This document shows, in pieces, positions 56,526 to 64,000 of a stretch of 64,000 nt of DNA. Below the pieces are notes generated by a model, which was not told the origin of the DNA, ran no database searches, and saw only the letters and a list, made by a program, of their open reading frames with translations. The stretch's first letter is position 1. Each line of letters opens with the position of its first letter. This DNA comes from Clostridioides difficile ATCC 9689 = DSM 1296. Its GTDB lineage: Bacteria > Bacillota > Clostridia > Peptostreptococcales > Peptostreptococcaceae. The position numbers and the translations under genes are program-made. The DNA lies in the NCBI RefSeq assembly GCF_001077535.1, contig NZ_CP011968.1, forward strand, positions 2,852,001 through 2,916,000. Reading direction: 5' to 3'.

Positions 56526-57218
56526 TTAATCTATTTTGTATCCTACACCTCTTATAGTCTCTATATATTTTTCCGATTTATCTTCATCTTCTATTTTTTT
56601 TCTTAAATATCTTATATGAACATCTACTGTTCTAGTTTCTCCATAGTATTCATACCCCCATATTTTATCCAAAAGATAATTTCTTGAAAGTACTTTTCCT
56701 TTATTTTGAATTAATAATTTTAACAATTCAAATTCCTTAAGAGTTAACTCTATCTTTTCAGAGCCTTTGGTAACTTCATGTTTTGATAAATCTAGTTTTA
56801 AATTACCTGTAGTAAGTATATTGTTTTCTTCACCTAAGCTAGTCAAATTATATCTCCTTAAAACAGAACTAATCCTAGCTAACAACTCTTTTATACTAAA
56901 TGGCTTAGTTATATAGTCATCAGCACCTATTTCAAGCCCTTCAACCTTGTCATTTTCCATATTTTTAGCAGTAAGCATTATAACAGGAATATTTTTTAAG
57001 TCCTTATCACTTCTTATTTTTCTCAAAACTTCTATTCCACTTATATTTGGTAACATCCAATCTAAAAGTATTAAATCTGGTTTAATTTCCTTAGCCTTTA
57101 TAAATCCGTCAAATCCATCATATGAATAACTAACTTCGTAATTTGACACCTCCAAATTGAATTTTAATAGCTCAACTATATGCATTTCATCGTCTATAAC
57201 AAGCACTTTAGTATTCAT
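56526..57218 (-). CDS. PhoB/OmpR-family response regulator
   Basis: A 230-residue regulator. Receiver domain (1-120) with DDEMH near the start, the phospho-Asp in LILLDWMLP near 53 and KPF near 104. The winged-helix domain (about 130-228) has VLSRNYLLDKIWG and TVDVHIRYLRKKIE. It lies 28 bases before the kinase. Target genes are not evident; neighbour genes suggest envelope or phosphate response. Confidence 0.92.
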   Translation of the reverse strand: MNTKVLVIDDEMHIVELLKFNLEVSNYEVSYSYDGFDGFIKAKEIKPDLILLDWMLPNISGIEVLRKIRSDKDLKNIPVIMLTAKNMENDKVEGLEIGADDYITKPFSIKELLARISSVLRRYNLTSLGEENNILTTGNLKLDLSKHEVTKGSEKIELTLKEFELLKLLIQNKGKVLSRNYLLDKIWGYEYYGETRTVDVHIRYLRKKIEDEDKSEKYIETIRGVGYKID

Positions 57219-57232
57219 TAAAAAGCTCCTCT

Positions 57233-57994
57233 CTATTTTATCTGTAGTACCGTTCCTATTCGTTCTGATGCCTTATTATGTTTTCTATAAGAGTGGAATT
57301 TATCTGCTCTACAACTAGTGCATAAATTTAAATTTATTATATTTTCTTTTTTAACTCCACTACATCTAAGCATATACTCATTAATTTTCCATAAATCTAA
57401 ATAGTAACTTCCCTCTTTTATTATATAGAACTTTTCATCATTATTTGTAAGAATTGTGTTAAATTTTTCTACTAAATCTTCAGACACTTCATAACAACAT
57501 GGTCCAATTGATGGTCCAATTATACATACTAAATCTTCAGGAACTGTTTTATAGCATTCAGACATTAATTTTATTGTTTTATGACCTATATTACTAAAAG
57601 TCCCTCTCCAACCTGCATGAGCCAGTCCTATGGCTTTATTTTTAGCATCTATAATTGATATAGGTACACAGTCTGCTGTAAACAGTAAAAGTGGTACTTT
57701 TTCCAAGTTTGTTATAAGTGCATCTCCATCTCTTCTTTTCCCTATAGTATCTTTATTGACTATATTAACTATATCTGAATGTATTTGAGAATTACTAGTT
57801 AGATTTTCAAATGTCAAATCACATTCTTTACATACTTTTAACATATCTTCTCTATTTTTTGCATCTATATTCTTACATGTTATAACTAGATTTACAGAAT
57901 TTAATTTTTCATCAAGTTCTTCACAATTACCACTTAAATTAACATACTCTTTAATATCTTGTACATTTTTTATATTTATATAATCTTTCATCAT
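57233..57994 (-). CDS. pgeF: Multicopper-laccase-fold PgeF (YfiH) purine nucleoside hydrolase/peptidoglycan editing factor
   Basis: A 253-residue member of the YfiH/PgeF family, reported to edit or trim cytosolic peptidoglycan precursors and to act on purine nucleosides. The metal-binding residues lie in [10 protein letters not shown] (His near 133), [11 protein letters not shown] (Cys near 170) and further histidines. It starts in a 4-base overlap with nrdR (ATGA). Start ATG 57994 or 57991. The family name has varied. Confidence 0.88.
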   Translation of the reverse strand: MMKDYINIKNVQDIKEYVNLSGNCEELDEKLNSVNLVITCKNIDAKNREDMLKVCKECDLTFENLTSNSQIHSDIVNIVNKDTIGKRRDGDALITNLEKVPLLLFTADCVPISIIDAKNKAIGLAHAGWRGTFSNIGHKTIKLMSECYKTVPEDLVCIIGPSIGPCCYEVSEDLVEKFNTILTNNDEKFYIIKEGSYYLDLWKINEYMLRCSGVKKENIINLNLCTSCRADKFHSYRKHNKASERIGTVLQIK

Positions 57995-58452
57995 TTGTCT
58001 CCTTTTTCTATCAGTATACTTTTAAGTTCATTTACAAAAGTATTTATATCTTTAAATTGTCTATACACAGAAGCAAATCTTACATAGGCAACCTCATCTA
58101 ACTCTTTCAATTTATCCATTACCATCTCACCGATTTTTTTGGTTTCAATTTCTTCTATAAAACATTTATTTATTTCATTTTCAATATGTACAACAATACT
58201 TTCAATCTCGTCAATAGAAACAGGTCTTTTTTCACATGCTTTTAACAATCCATATTTTATCTTTTCTCTATCAAAATATTCTCTACTATTATCCTTTTTA
58301 ATGACCATTAAAGGAGTTGTTTCTATTTTCTCATACGTAGTAAATCTCTTTTTACATGATTCACACTCACGTCTTCTTCTGATAGATTTTAAATCTGTAT
58401 GTCTAGAATCTATTACCTTTGATTCTTTATAATTACAATAAGGACATTGCAT
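57991..58452 (-). CDS. nrdR: NrdR, ribonucleotide-reductase repressor
   Basis: ATP/dATP-binding repressor of nrd operons. The 153 residues have a zinc ribbon with Cys3, Cys6, Cys30 and Cys33 followed by an ATP-cone (about 45-135, [28 protein letters not shown]). It ends overlapping pgeF by four bases. No NrdR-box is recognised within the window. Confidence 0.96.
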   Translation of the reverse strand: MQCPYCNYKESKVIDSRHTDLKSIRRRRECESCKKRFTTYEKIETTPLMVIKKDNSREYFDREKIKYGLLKACEKRPVSIDEIESIVVHIENEINKCFIEEIETKKIGEMVMDKLKELDEVAYVRFASVYRQFKDINTFVNELKSILIEKGDK

Positions 58453-58473
58453 CTATATTCCTCCTTTGTTTAA

Positions 58474-58737
58474 CTATATCTCAAACTCATCTAAGCTTAA
58501 TTCTGAACCTATATTTACTATTATTGTATCACAACCTATTTTAAGTATATCATTCCAAAATATAACTTCTTCATCCCCTCCTCTTGAAAAAAAACTTCTA
58601 CTTCCATCTCCAAAAATGGTAAATGAGACTACCTTACCTTCGTGAATATCCATGTCTATGTCTATTATAAACCCCATCCTTTTTCCATTTTTTACATTTA
58701 TAATTTCTTTTTCCATTATATCAGAAACTCTAATCAT
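58474..58737 (-). CDS. YlmC/YmxH-family PRC-barrel protein
   Basis: An 87-residue PRC-barrel domain protein (MIRVSDIMEKEIINVKNGKRMGFIIDIDMD) of the YlmC/YmxH family, usually near sporulation genes and often under sporulation control. Function is unknown. It lies 21 bases before nrdR, after sigG. Confidence 0.88.
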   Translation of the reverse strand: MIRVSDIMEKEIINVKNGKRMGFIIDIDMDIHEGKVVSFTIFGDGSRSFFSRGGDEEVIFWNDILKIGCDTIIVNIGSELSLDEFEI

Positions 58738-58785
58738 ATTGTACTCACCCTTTCTTTAAAAATAAATATGTATCGAAGTAAAAAA

Positions 58786-58807
58786 AAATGACCTATATAG
58801 GTCATTT
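58786..58807 (-). terminator. Terminator of sigG
   Basis: A 22-bp palindrome (AAATGACC TATATA GGTCATTT, 58786-58807). On the minus strand it is followed by a run of T. It sits between sigG and the PRC-barrel gene. Confidence 0.8.
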
Positions 58808-58840
58808 AAATTAAAATAATGTTTACAGTCCATGGATTAC

Positions 58841-59614
58841 TTATACATATTTTCTCATATTCTTTAAAGCATTTTTTTCAATTCTTGATACTTGTGCTTG
58901 AGATATACCGATTTCATCAGCAACTTCTATCTGAGTTCTTCCTTTGTAAAACCTTAAATCTAATACCAACTTTTCTCTACTATTTAATTTCTTAATAGCT
59001 TCTTTAAGTGATATTTCTTGCAACCAATTTTCATCAGTATCTTTTTTATCTTGAACCTGATCCATAACGAATATTGCATCTCCATTGTCTTGATATACTG
59101 GGTCAAACAGAGATATTGGGTCTTGTATGGCATCAAGTGCCATTACAACTGATTCTACTTCTAATTCTAATTCCTTTGCTATTTCTGATACTGTAGGTTC
59201 TTTAGAATTTGTTCTAATTAATCTTTCTCTAACTTGTAGTGCCTTATATGCTATATCTTTTAATGACCTACTTACTCTAATTGGGTTATTGTCTCTTAGA
59301 TACCTTCTAATTTCTCCTATAATCATAGGAACAGCATAAGTTGAAAACCTTACATTTTGGCTTAAATCAAAGTTATCTATAGCTTTTATAAGACCAATAC
59401 AACCTATTTGAAATAAATCGTCTATATTTTCTCCTCTGTTGTTAAACTTTTTTATTACACTCAAGACTAATCTTAAATTCCCTCTTACAAACTGTTGTCT
59501 GGCTTCTTCATCACCATTTTTTATTTGTAATAAAAGTTCCTTCATTTGCTTATTTTTAAGAACTGGAAGTTCTGATGTATTAACACCACATATTTCAACC
59601 TTATTAACTTGCAT
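58841..59614 (-). CDS. sigG: Sporulation sigma factor SigG
   Basis: Late forespore sigma factor. The 257 residues have the conserved N-terminal VEICGVNTSELP, sigma region 2 (near 40-115) with FNNRGENIDDLFQIGCIGLIKAIDNFD and region 4 with the helix-turn-helix (near 230). It follows sigE by 91 bases, as in other spore formers. Start follows GAGAGGA. No clear SigF promoter could be marked in the gap. Confidence 0.97.
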   Translation of the reverse strand: MQVNKVEICGVNTSELPVLKNKQMKELLLQIKNGDEEARQQFVRGNLRLVLSVIKKFNNRGENIDDLFQIGCIGLIKAIDNFDLSQNVRFSTYAVPMIIGEIRRYLRDNNPIRVSRSLKDIAYKALQVRERLIRTNSKEPTVSEIAKELELEVESVVMALDAIQDPISLFDPVYQDNGDAIFVMDQVQDKKDTDENWLQEISLKEAIKKLNSREKLVLDLRFYKGRTQIEVADEIGISQAQVSRIEKNALKNMRKYV

Positions 59615-59705
59615 ATATTTTCAGTCCTCTCTCAAAAGTATTCATCTATTGAAATTATTTACATTTCCAATTTTTTTATACTTTTTAAGAAGAATTAATT
59701 TATCA

Positions 59706-60428
59706 TTATACAAATTTTTTCATTTCTTTTTGCAACCTTGAGATTATTTTCTTTTCAAGTCTAGATATGTAGGACTGTGATATTCCAAGCATTCCAGCAA
59801 CTTCTTTTTGTGTTTTTTCAATACCTTTATCAATAAGACCAAATCTTAATTCCATAATTTGCTTTTCTCTGTCACTTAATCTGTCAAGTGCCATAACCAA
59901 CAAATCTCTATCTATTTCTTCTTCAATTATTTTGTATATTTCATCATTTTCTGTACCCAATACATCAGATAATAAAAGTTCGTTTCCATCTAAATCTATA
60001 TTTAAAGGTTCATCAAATGATACTTCTGTTTTCTTTTTATTATTTTTTCTTAAGTACATTAATATTTCATTTTCTATACATCTCGAAGCATAAGTTGCCA
60101 ATTTTATATTTTTATTCAGTTTAAAAGTATTAACTGCTTTTATCAAACCTATAGTTCCTATTGAAATCAAATCTTCTACATCTATACCTGTATTTTCAAA
60201 TTTTCTCGATATGTAGACTACTAATCTAAGATTTCTTTCTATTAAAATTGACTTTACACTTTCATCCGTTTCTAGCTTTTGTAAAAGCTCCATTTCTTCT
60301 TCTGGTTTCAATGGAGGAGGAAGTATATTTGCCCCTCCCATATAGTATATTCCCTTTGGCTTTATTATTTTTAATTTAATACCTAACATAGTAATAAAGC
60401 TTATTATTCTTTCTTTCAATCGTAACAT
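59706..60428 (-). CDS. sigE: Sporulation sigma factor SigE (pro-SigE)
   Basis: Early mother-cell sigma factor made as a precursor. The 240 residues begin with the amphipathic pro-sequence [20 protein letters not shown] that SpoIIGA removes. Then come region 2 ([20 protein letters not shown]) and region 4 ([20 protein letters not shown]). Start at ATG 60428 after AAGGGGG. It lies 24 bases after spoIIGA, in one operon. Confidence 0.97.
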   Translation of the reverse strand: MLRLKERIISFITMLGIKLKIIKPKGIYYMGGANILPPPLKPEEEMELLQKLETDESVKSILIERNLRLVVYISRKFENTGIDVEDLISIGTIGLIKAVNTFKLNKNIKLATYASRCIENEILMYLRKNNKKKTEVSFDEPLNIDLDGNELLLSDVLGTENDEIYKIIEEEIDRDLLVMALDRLSDREKQIMELRFGLIDKGIEKTQKEVAGMLGISQSYISRLEKKIISRLQKEMKKFV

Positions 60429-60452
60429 TCCTTGTCCCCCTTAAATTTTCAC

Positions 60453-61298
60453 CTAAAATCCAGGCAATATATTTGGATTCATTATTGCTCCATATTCTCT
60501 ATCATTAAAATTTGAAATACCAAGTATTATATTTCCTATCTTTTGCTCATCTACTTCTATATAGTCAGCTTTTAAGCCTATTATTATGCTTGTCTTATTA
60601 CTTCCAGCATGTTTATAAGGTATTATTCTAACTCTACCTGAAGTTTTATCATCTAAACTTCCTATAATTTCTTGTGCTTTCTTCATATCTATATCTTCAT
60701 AATTAATATTTAATAGTTTTTCTGGAATAAATCCTTCTAACACACTAGACTTAACTATTATTACATCACTTTGACTTATTGGGTCTTTTAACAAATTACC
60801 ACTATCTACTAAAGCCTTACAGCAAAAACTTTTTTCTAGTAAGTTTATATTTATAGTCTTTGTAAGCTCCTTAATGTACTTAAGCATTTTCAAATCTTTA
60901 TAAATGTATTTTAATAATTCACAACTCACATAAGTACATGCAATTAAGAAAGATATTTTTAAGTGACTTATTCCTGTAAAATAAATTATAAAATAAGTGC
61001 TTCCAGAAATAAAAATGTTTACTAGATAAAAAACTAACGCTACATGAACATAATCTTTTTTGCTCTTACTTCTAAATGAAATTAAAGTTATTATACTCAT
61101 GATTATTATTTTAAATGGTACAGTAAATAGTATATTCATTGATGGATACAAATAAGCAACAGAATAGGCACCTCCTAAACTAGCCCCCAATAACTTATTT
61201 TTTTTAGGATTATATCTTTTAGTAAGAATAGAAGTACAACTTATAATAATATAATTTATTACTAGGTTTTCTATAACATAGTACTCAATATACACCAT
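60453..61298 (-). CDS. spoIIGA: SpoIIGA, membrane aspartic protease that processes pro-SigE
   Basis: Membrane protease in the septum that cleaves the pro-sequence of SigE on signal from SpoIIR. The 281 residues have about five N-terminal spans and a cytosolic aspartic-protease domain with ALVDSGN, where Asp165 is the catalytic residue. I chose ATG 61298 after AAGGGGGG; the frame extends to 61346. The promoter should lie in 61299-61614, where a single GTCGAA (61368-61373) recalls a Spo0A box but is not decisive. Confidence 0.95.
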   Translation of the reverse strand: MVYIEYYVIENLVINYIIISCTSILTKRYNPKKNKLLGASLGGAYSVAYLYPSMNILFTVPFKIIIMSIITLISFRSKSKKDYVHVALVFYLVNIFISGSTYFIIYFTGISHLKISFLIACTYVSCELLKYIYKDLKMLKYIKELTKTININLLEKSFCCKALVDSGNLLKDPISQSDVIIVKSSVLEGFIPEKLLNINYEDIDMKKAQEIIGSLDDKTSGRVRIIPYKHAGSNKTSIIIGLKADYIEVDEQKIGNIILGISNFNDREYGAIMNPNILPGF

Positions 61299-61532
61299 GT
61301 ATCCCCCCTTAAAACCTTTAAACATATTATAAGATAGTATGTACAAAATTTTATGTCACTTTTGATGGTCGAATCCAAAACAAATTCTATTTAAAAAGAA
61401 CAATGATATATGTCTTATACTTTATGTCGTCAAAAGATATTTTTTTAATACCAAACAAATAGACTTTTTTGTAGAATCCAATATATCTAGGTAGAAGTTA
61501 TTCGCTCTACTTTTGGTATATTTACAAAAAAA

Positions 61533-61596
61533 GACTACATAATTTAATAATATATCAAGTAAATCTTTTACTTATATAAAATCAAATTATATAGTC
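61533..61596 (-). terminator. Terminator of the solute-binding lipoprotein gene
   Basis: A 13-base stem (61533-61545 with 61584-61596, one G-U) with an inner AAGTAAA/TTTACTT stem and, on the minus strand, a following run of T. The rest of 61299-61532 is the spoIIGA control region. Confidence 0.75.
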
Positions 61597-61614
61597 TGTA
61601 AATTCAAATATAAA

Positions 61615-62889
61615 TTATTGTGCTAGTAATCCATTTGCATATTTTGCAGATTCATTTAGTGCTTGTTCTGGAGTTATGTCTCCAGCTATCATCATTTGAA
61701 GTTGTTTCCATAAATATTCATATATCTCTACTCCATGAGGTCCAACTGTCAATGGTCTATACATATGTTTATCTCTTGTCACCATTTCTTCAAATCTTGG
61801 GTCTCCTTGGTATTTTTCACCTTTAGCAACTGGAGCTCTAGGTATTTCTTTGTGGAAAGCTTCCATTGATTCTTTGCTTAGCATATACTCAAGAAGTTTA
61901 AATCCAAGTTCTTTATTTTTACATGCTGACATTAATGTTAAATCATCTACTGAAGCAAAACTTCCAACTGTCTTATCTTCTAATGATGTTACATATCCCC
62001 AGTTTAAATCCGGGAATGATTTATCAAAAGTACTTGTAGCAGCAGAGGATAGCATTATAGTAAATGCAGCTTTTCCTGGTCCAAATACACTTTCAATCAT
62101 TTCATTACTATCTTTTGATAAAGCATCTTCTGGAATATACTTTTTCATATCATTTATAAAGTTTGCAGCTTTCAAGCCTTCTGCATTATTAAATTTAACT
62201 GATTTTAAATCATCATTATATATATCTCCACCAGCTTGCCATAAATACGGATACCAGTTCCAGTTTAAGCTTCCAAATACTTTAGAACCCCAACCTTGTG
62301 CAAGACCCCACTGGTCGATTTTTCCATCTCCATCAGTATCTTTTGTTGCTTTTTCACAGATTCTTTTAAAATCATCCCATGTTTTTGGAGGTTTTTCTCC
62401 TAATTTTTCTAGTATATCTTTATTGTAGTACAATACGCCTGGATTAGCAGCTTCTATAGGTAAACCATAAATACCACCCATCATTTTTGCATCATCTAAG
62501 TATAGATAATTATCTGAAGTTCCTGATTTTTCTAAATAAGGTGTTAAATCTTCTACCGCACCCATTTCTATAAATTGAGGAAACATCTCTGCATACATGT
62601 ATCCTATATCTGGACCTTCACCTGCACTTATTGCTGTTGCATATTTTTCTGCGTAGTTATCCCATGGTACTATCTGAAATTCAATTTCACAGTTATTTTC
62701 TTTTTCAAATTTTTCAAATATCGGCTTCCATGCATCTGCATCATGGTCTGTTAATGGTGCAGACCATACAACTAATTTTTCTTTACCCTCTTTGCCTTTA
62801 GAATCTTCTTTTTTTGAACATCCTGCAAGAATTGATACTGATAGAATCCCTACCATAACTAAAGAAAGAACCTTTTTTAGTTTAATCAT
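61615..62889 (-). CDS. Sugar ABC-transporter solute-binding lipoprotein
   Basis: Extracellular lipid-anchored substrate binder, family 1 sugar type (maltose/multiple sugar class). The 424 residues have a lipoprotein signal with lipobox ILAGC (Cys24) and the SBP_bac fold with AGEGPDIGYMYAEMFPQF and KVFGSLNWNWYPYL. The ligand is unknown. No permease or ATPase gene is adjacent; it sits alone between ftsZ and spoIIGA, an unusual insertion into a conserved block. Start at ATG 62889 after AAAGGGG. Confidence 0.88.
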   Translation of the reverse strand: MIKLKKVLSLVMVGILSVSILAGCSKKEDSKGKEGKEKLVVWSAPLTDHDADAWKPIFEKFEKENNCEIEFQIVPWDNYAEKYATAISAGEGPDIGYMYAEMFPQFIEMGAVEDLTPYLEKSGTSDNYLYLDDAKMMGGIYGLPIEAANPGVLYYNKDILEKLGEKPPKTWDDFKRICEKATKDTDGDGKIDQWGLAQGWGSKVFGSLNWNWYPYLWQAGGDIYNDDLKSVKFNNAEGLKAANFINDMKKYIPEDALSKDSNEMIESVFGPGKAAFTIMLSSAATSTFDKSFPDLNWGYVTSLEDKTVGSFASVDDLTLMSACKNKELGFKLLEYMLSKESMEAFHKEIPRAPVAKGEKYQGDPRFEEMVTRDKHMYRPLTVGPHGVEIYEYLWKQLQMMIAGDITPEQALNESAKYANGLLAQ

Positions 62890-63138
62890 GCTTAATCCCC
62901 TTTCAGACTTTAATTTGTCTTTTTCCTCAAATGTTTACATTTAATTCAGATTTAATATTAACAAATAAGATTACTCTTGTCTAATCATAAAAAACTATAC
63001 TAACTCCTATAACTATATTTTTTTTCTATACCTATTAGATTTAATTCATACTAAAAACTTACTTTTTAAATTTTATCAATATTTAAAAATATTTTTAAGT
63101 CTAGCCACAAACTAACTATCTAAATTGAACAAAATAAA

Positions 63139-63158
63139 AAGAAGTCTATTGACTTCTT
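63139..63158 (-). terminator. Terminator of ftsZ
   Basis: AAGAAGTC TATT GACTTCTT (63139-63158), followed on the minus strand by TTTTATTTTG. It lies 14 bases after the ftsZ stop. The gap 62890-63138 is otherwise AT-rich with no gene seen. Confidence 0.75.
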
Positions 63159-63172
63159 TATAAGCTTACATA

Positions 63173-64000
63173 TTATCTTCTTCTTCTTAGGAATGTAGGT
63201 ATCTCCATGCTCTCATCATCATCTTCTTCAATTATACTTGCCTTTTTAGGAGGCTCTATTTTTTCCTCAGCAATTACTTCTTCTTCAATTTCTTTTACAG
63301 CTTGTTTTACTGTTGTATTTAATGAAGAACGTATGCTTGATTTAGGTTTAGTATCTAAATCTAAGGCACCATTTTGTAATCCTTCAAATCCTGTCGCGAT
63401 TACTGTAATCATTATTTCATCACCTAAATCTTCTTTTATAGAAGCTCCAAATATAACATTTGCTTCTGGGTCACAGGATTCCATAACTAAAGTTGATGCC
63501 TCATTAACTTCAAATAATCCTAAGTTAGGACCACCTGTAACATTAAGAAGTACTCCTTTAGCTCCTTGTATTGATGTTTCTAGAAGTGGAGATTGAATAG
63601 CTTGTCTTGCAGCATCAATTGCTCTAGTTTCACCACTAGCACTACCTATACCCATATGAGCAAGTCCCTTGTCTTTCATTATAGTAGTAACATCTGCAAA
63701 GTCCAAGTTTATTAACCCTTCAACTGCTATAAGGTCTGAAATTGATTGTATACCTTGTTTTAATACATCATCTGCAACTGCAAAAGCATCTAACATTGAT
63801 GTATTTTTTTGTACTATCTGTAAAAGTCTATCATTTGGTATCGTTATAAGAGTATCTACTTTTGATTTAAGTTCTGCTATTCCACCTTCAGCGTTCTTCA
63901 TTCTTATCTTACCTTCAAATGCAAAAGGTTTGGTAACTACACCTACTGTAAGTATCCCCATTTCTTTTGCCAAGCCTGCAACCACTGGAGCAGCTCCTGT
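63173..64000 (-). CDS. ftsZ: Cell-division protein FtsZ, C-terminal part (5' end beyond window)
   Basis: Tubulin-like GTPase forming the Z ring. The visible 275 residues begin [20 protein letters not shown], part of the nucleotide-binding motif region, and reach the C-terminal tail PTFLRRRR, which carries a conserved SepF/FtsA-binding peptide. The frame is open to the window edge. It ends at its own terminator. The start codon is outside the window to the right. Confidence 0.96.
   Translation of the reverse strand, partial: TGAAPVVAGLAKEMGILTVGVVTKPFAFEGKIRMKNAEGGIAELKSKVDTLITIPNDRLLQIVQKNTSMLDAFAVADDVLKQGIQSISDLIAVEGLINLDFADVTTIMKDKGLAHMGIGSASGETRAIDAARQAIQSPLLETSIQGAKGVLLNVTGGPNLGLFEVNEASTLVMESCDPEANVIFGASIKEDLGDEIMITVIATGFEGLQNGALDLDTKPKSSIRSSLNTTVKQAVKEIEEEVIAEEKIEPPKKASIIEEDDDESMEIPTFLRRRR

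Noticed and set aside
61368-61373. GTCGAA as a Spo0A box upstream of spoIIGA
   Set aside because: One six-base match, with the preceding base differing from the TGTCGAA consensus; too short to claim, though Spo0A control is expected from the family.

Overview
The window is about 28% GC, low-GC Firmicute DNA. I identify it as a Clostridioides difficile chromosome. Evidence: sporulation genes (spoIIGA, sigE, sigG, spoIVA), the ylmE-sepF-ylmG-ylmH-divIVA-ileS order, T-box leaders, and above all a decayed binary-toxin (CDT) locus with an intact cdtR. The state of that locus (cdtR plus fused cdtA/cdtB remnants) is the CDT-negative form known from 630-like lineages. I see no prophage, transposase, CRISPR array, rRNA or tRNA.

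Layout. 1-6 kb: 3' part of dapF, a threonine aldolase, rqcH and an ABC-F ribosome-protection gene with an elaborate 5' leader. 6-10 kb: uracil permease, pyrR with its attenuator, an RluA-family pseudouridine synthase and lspA. 10-15 kb: polysaccharide deacetylase, DksA/TraR-like protein, and cstA beside a LytS/LytTR two-component pair. 16-20 kb: the CDT locus remnant, followed by a hairpin-rich stretch that may encode a small RNA. 20-22 kb: mtnN-trpS behind a Trp T-box. 22-28 kb: an APC permease diverging from an M24 peptidase, degV diverging from a TetR regulator, a His-rich protein and a YitT protein. 28-36 kb: ileS (type 2, with Ile T-box), divIVA and the ylm cell-division genes. 36-41 kb: a PTS-IIC-like membrane protein, an ACT/DUF711 pair and a surface protein. 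41-48 kb: spoIVA, then an MFS, an APC permease and an M24-fold hydrolase facing a TetR gene with three operator-like palindromes. 48-58 kb: gpsA, plsY, der, a DUF512 radical-SAM protein, YIEGIA genes, a PhoB/PhoR pair, pgeF and nrdR. 58-64 kb: a YlmC/YmxH-like gene, sigG, sigE, spoIIGA, an orphan solute-binding lipoprotein and the 3' part of ftsZ.

Working together. The right third is an endospore and envelope block: SpoIIGA processes pro-SigE, SigE drives mother-cell genes such as spoIVA, and SigG acts in the forespore. Several operons carry RNA control: PyrR attenuation, two T-boxes and a probable SD-sequestering leader on the ABC-F gene. Two separate APC permease plus M24 peptidase modules suggest uptake and hydrolysis of amino-acid-type substrates.

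The main points for follow-up are: the ABC-F leader with three mutually exclusive pairing segments; the hairpin lying between the pyrR Shine-Dalgarno and its start codon; a candidate small RNA beside the dead CDT genes; an interspersed repeat of about 115 bp (three full copies and one partial); and a creatinase-like M24 protein with lost metal ligands next to a TetR gene with triplicate operators. Protein family calls rest on motifs and remembered families; nothing was searched.
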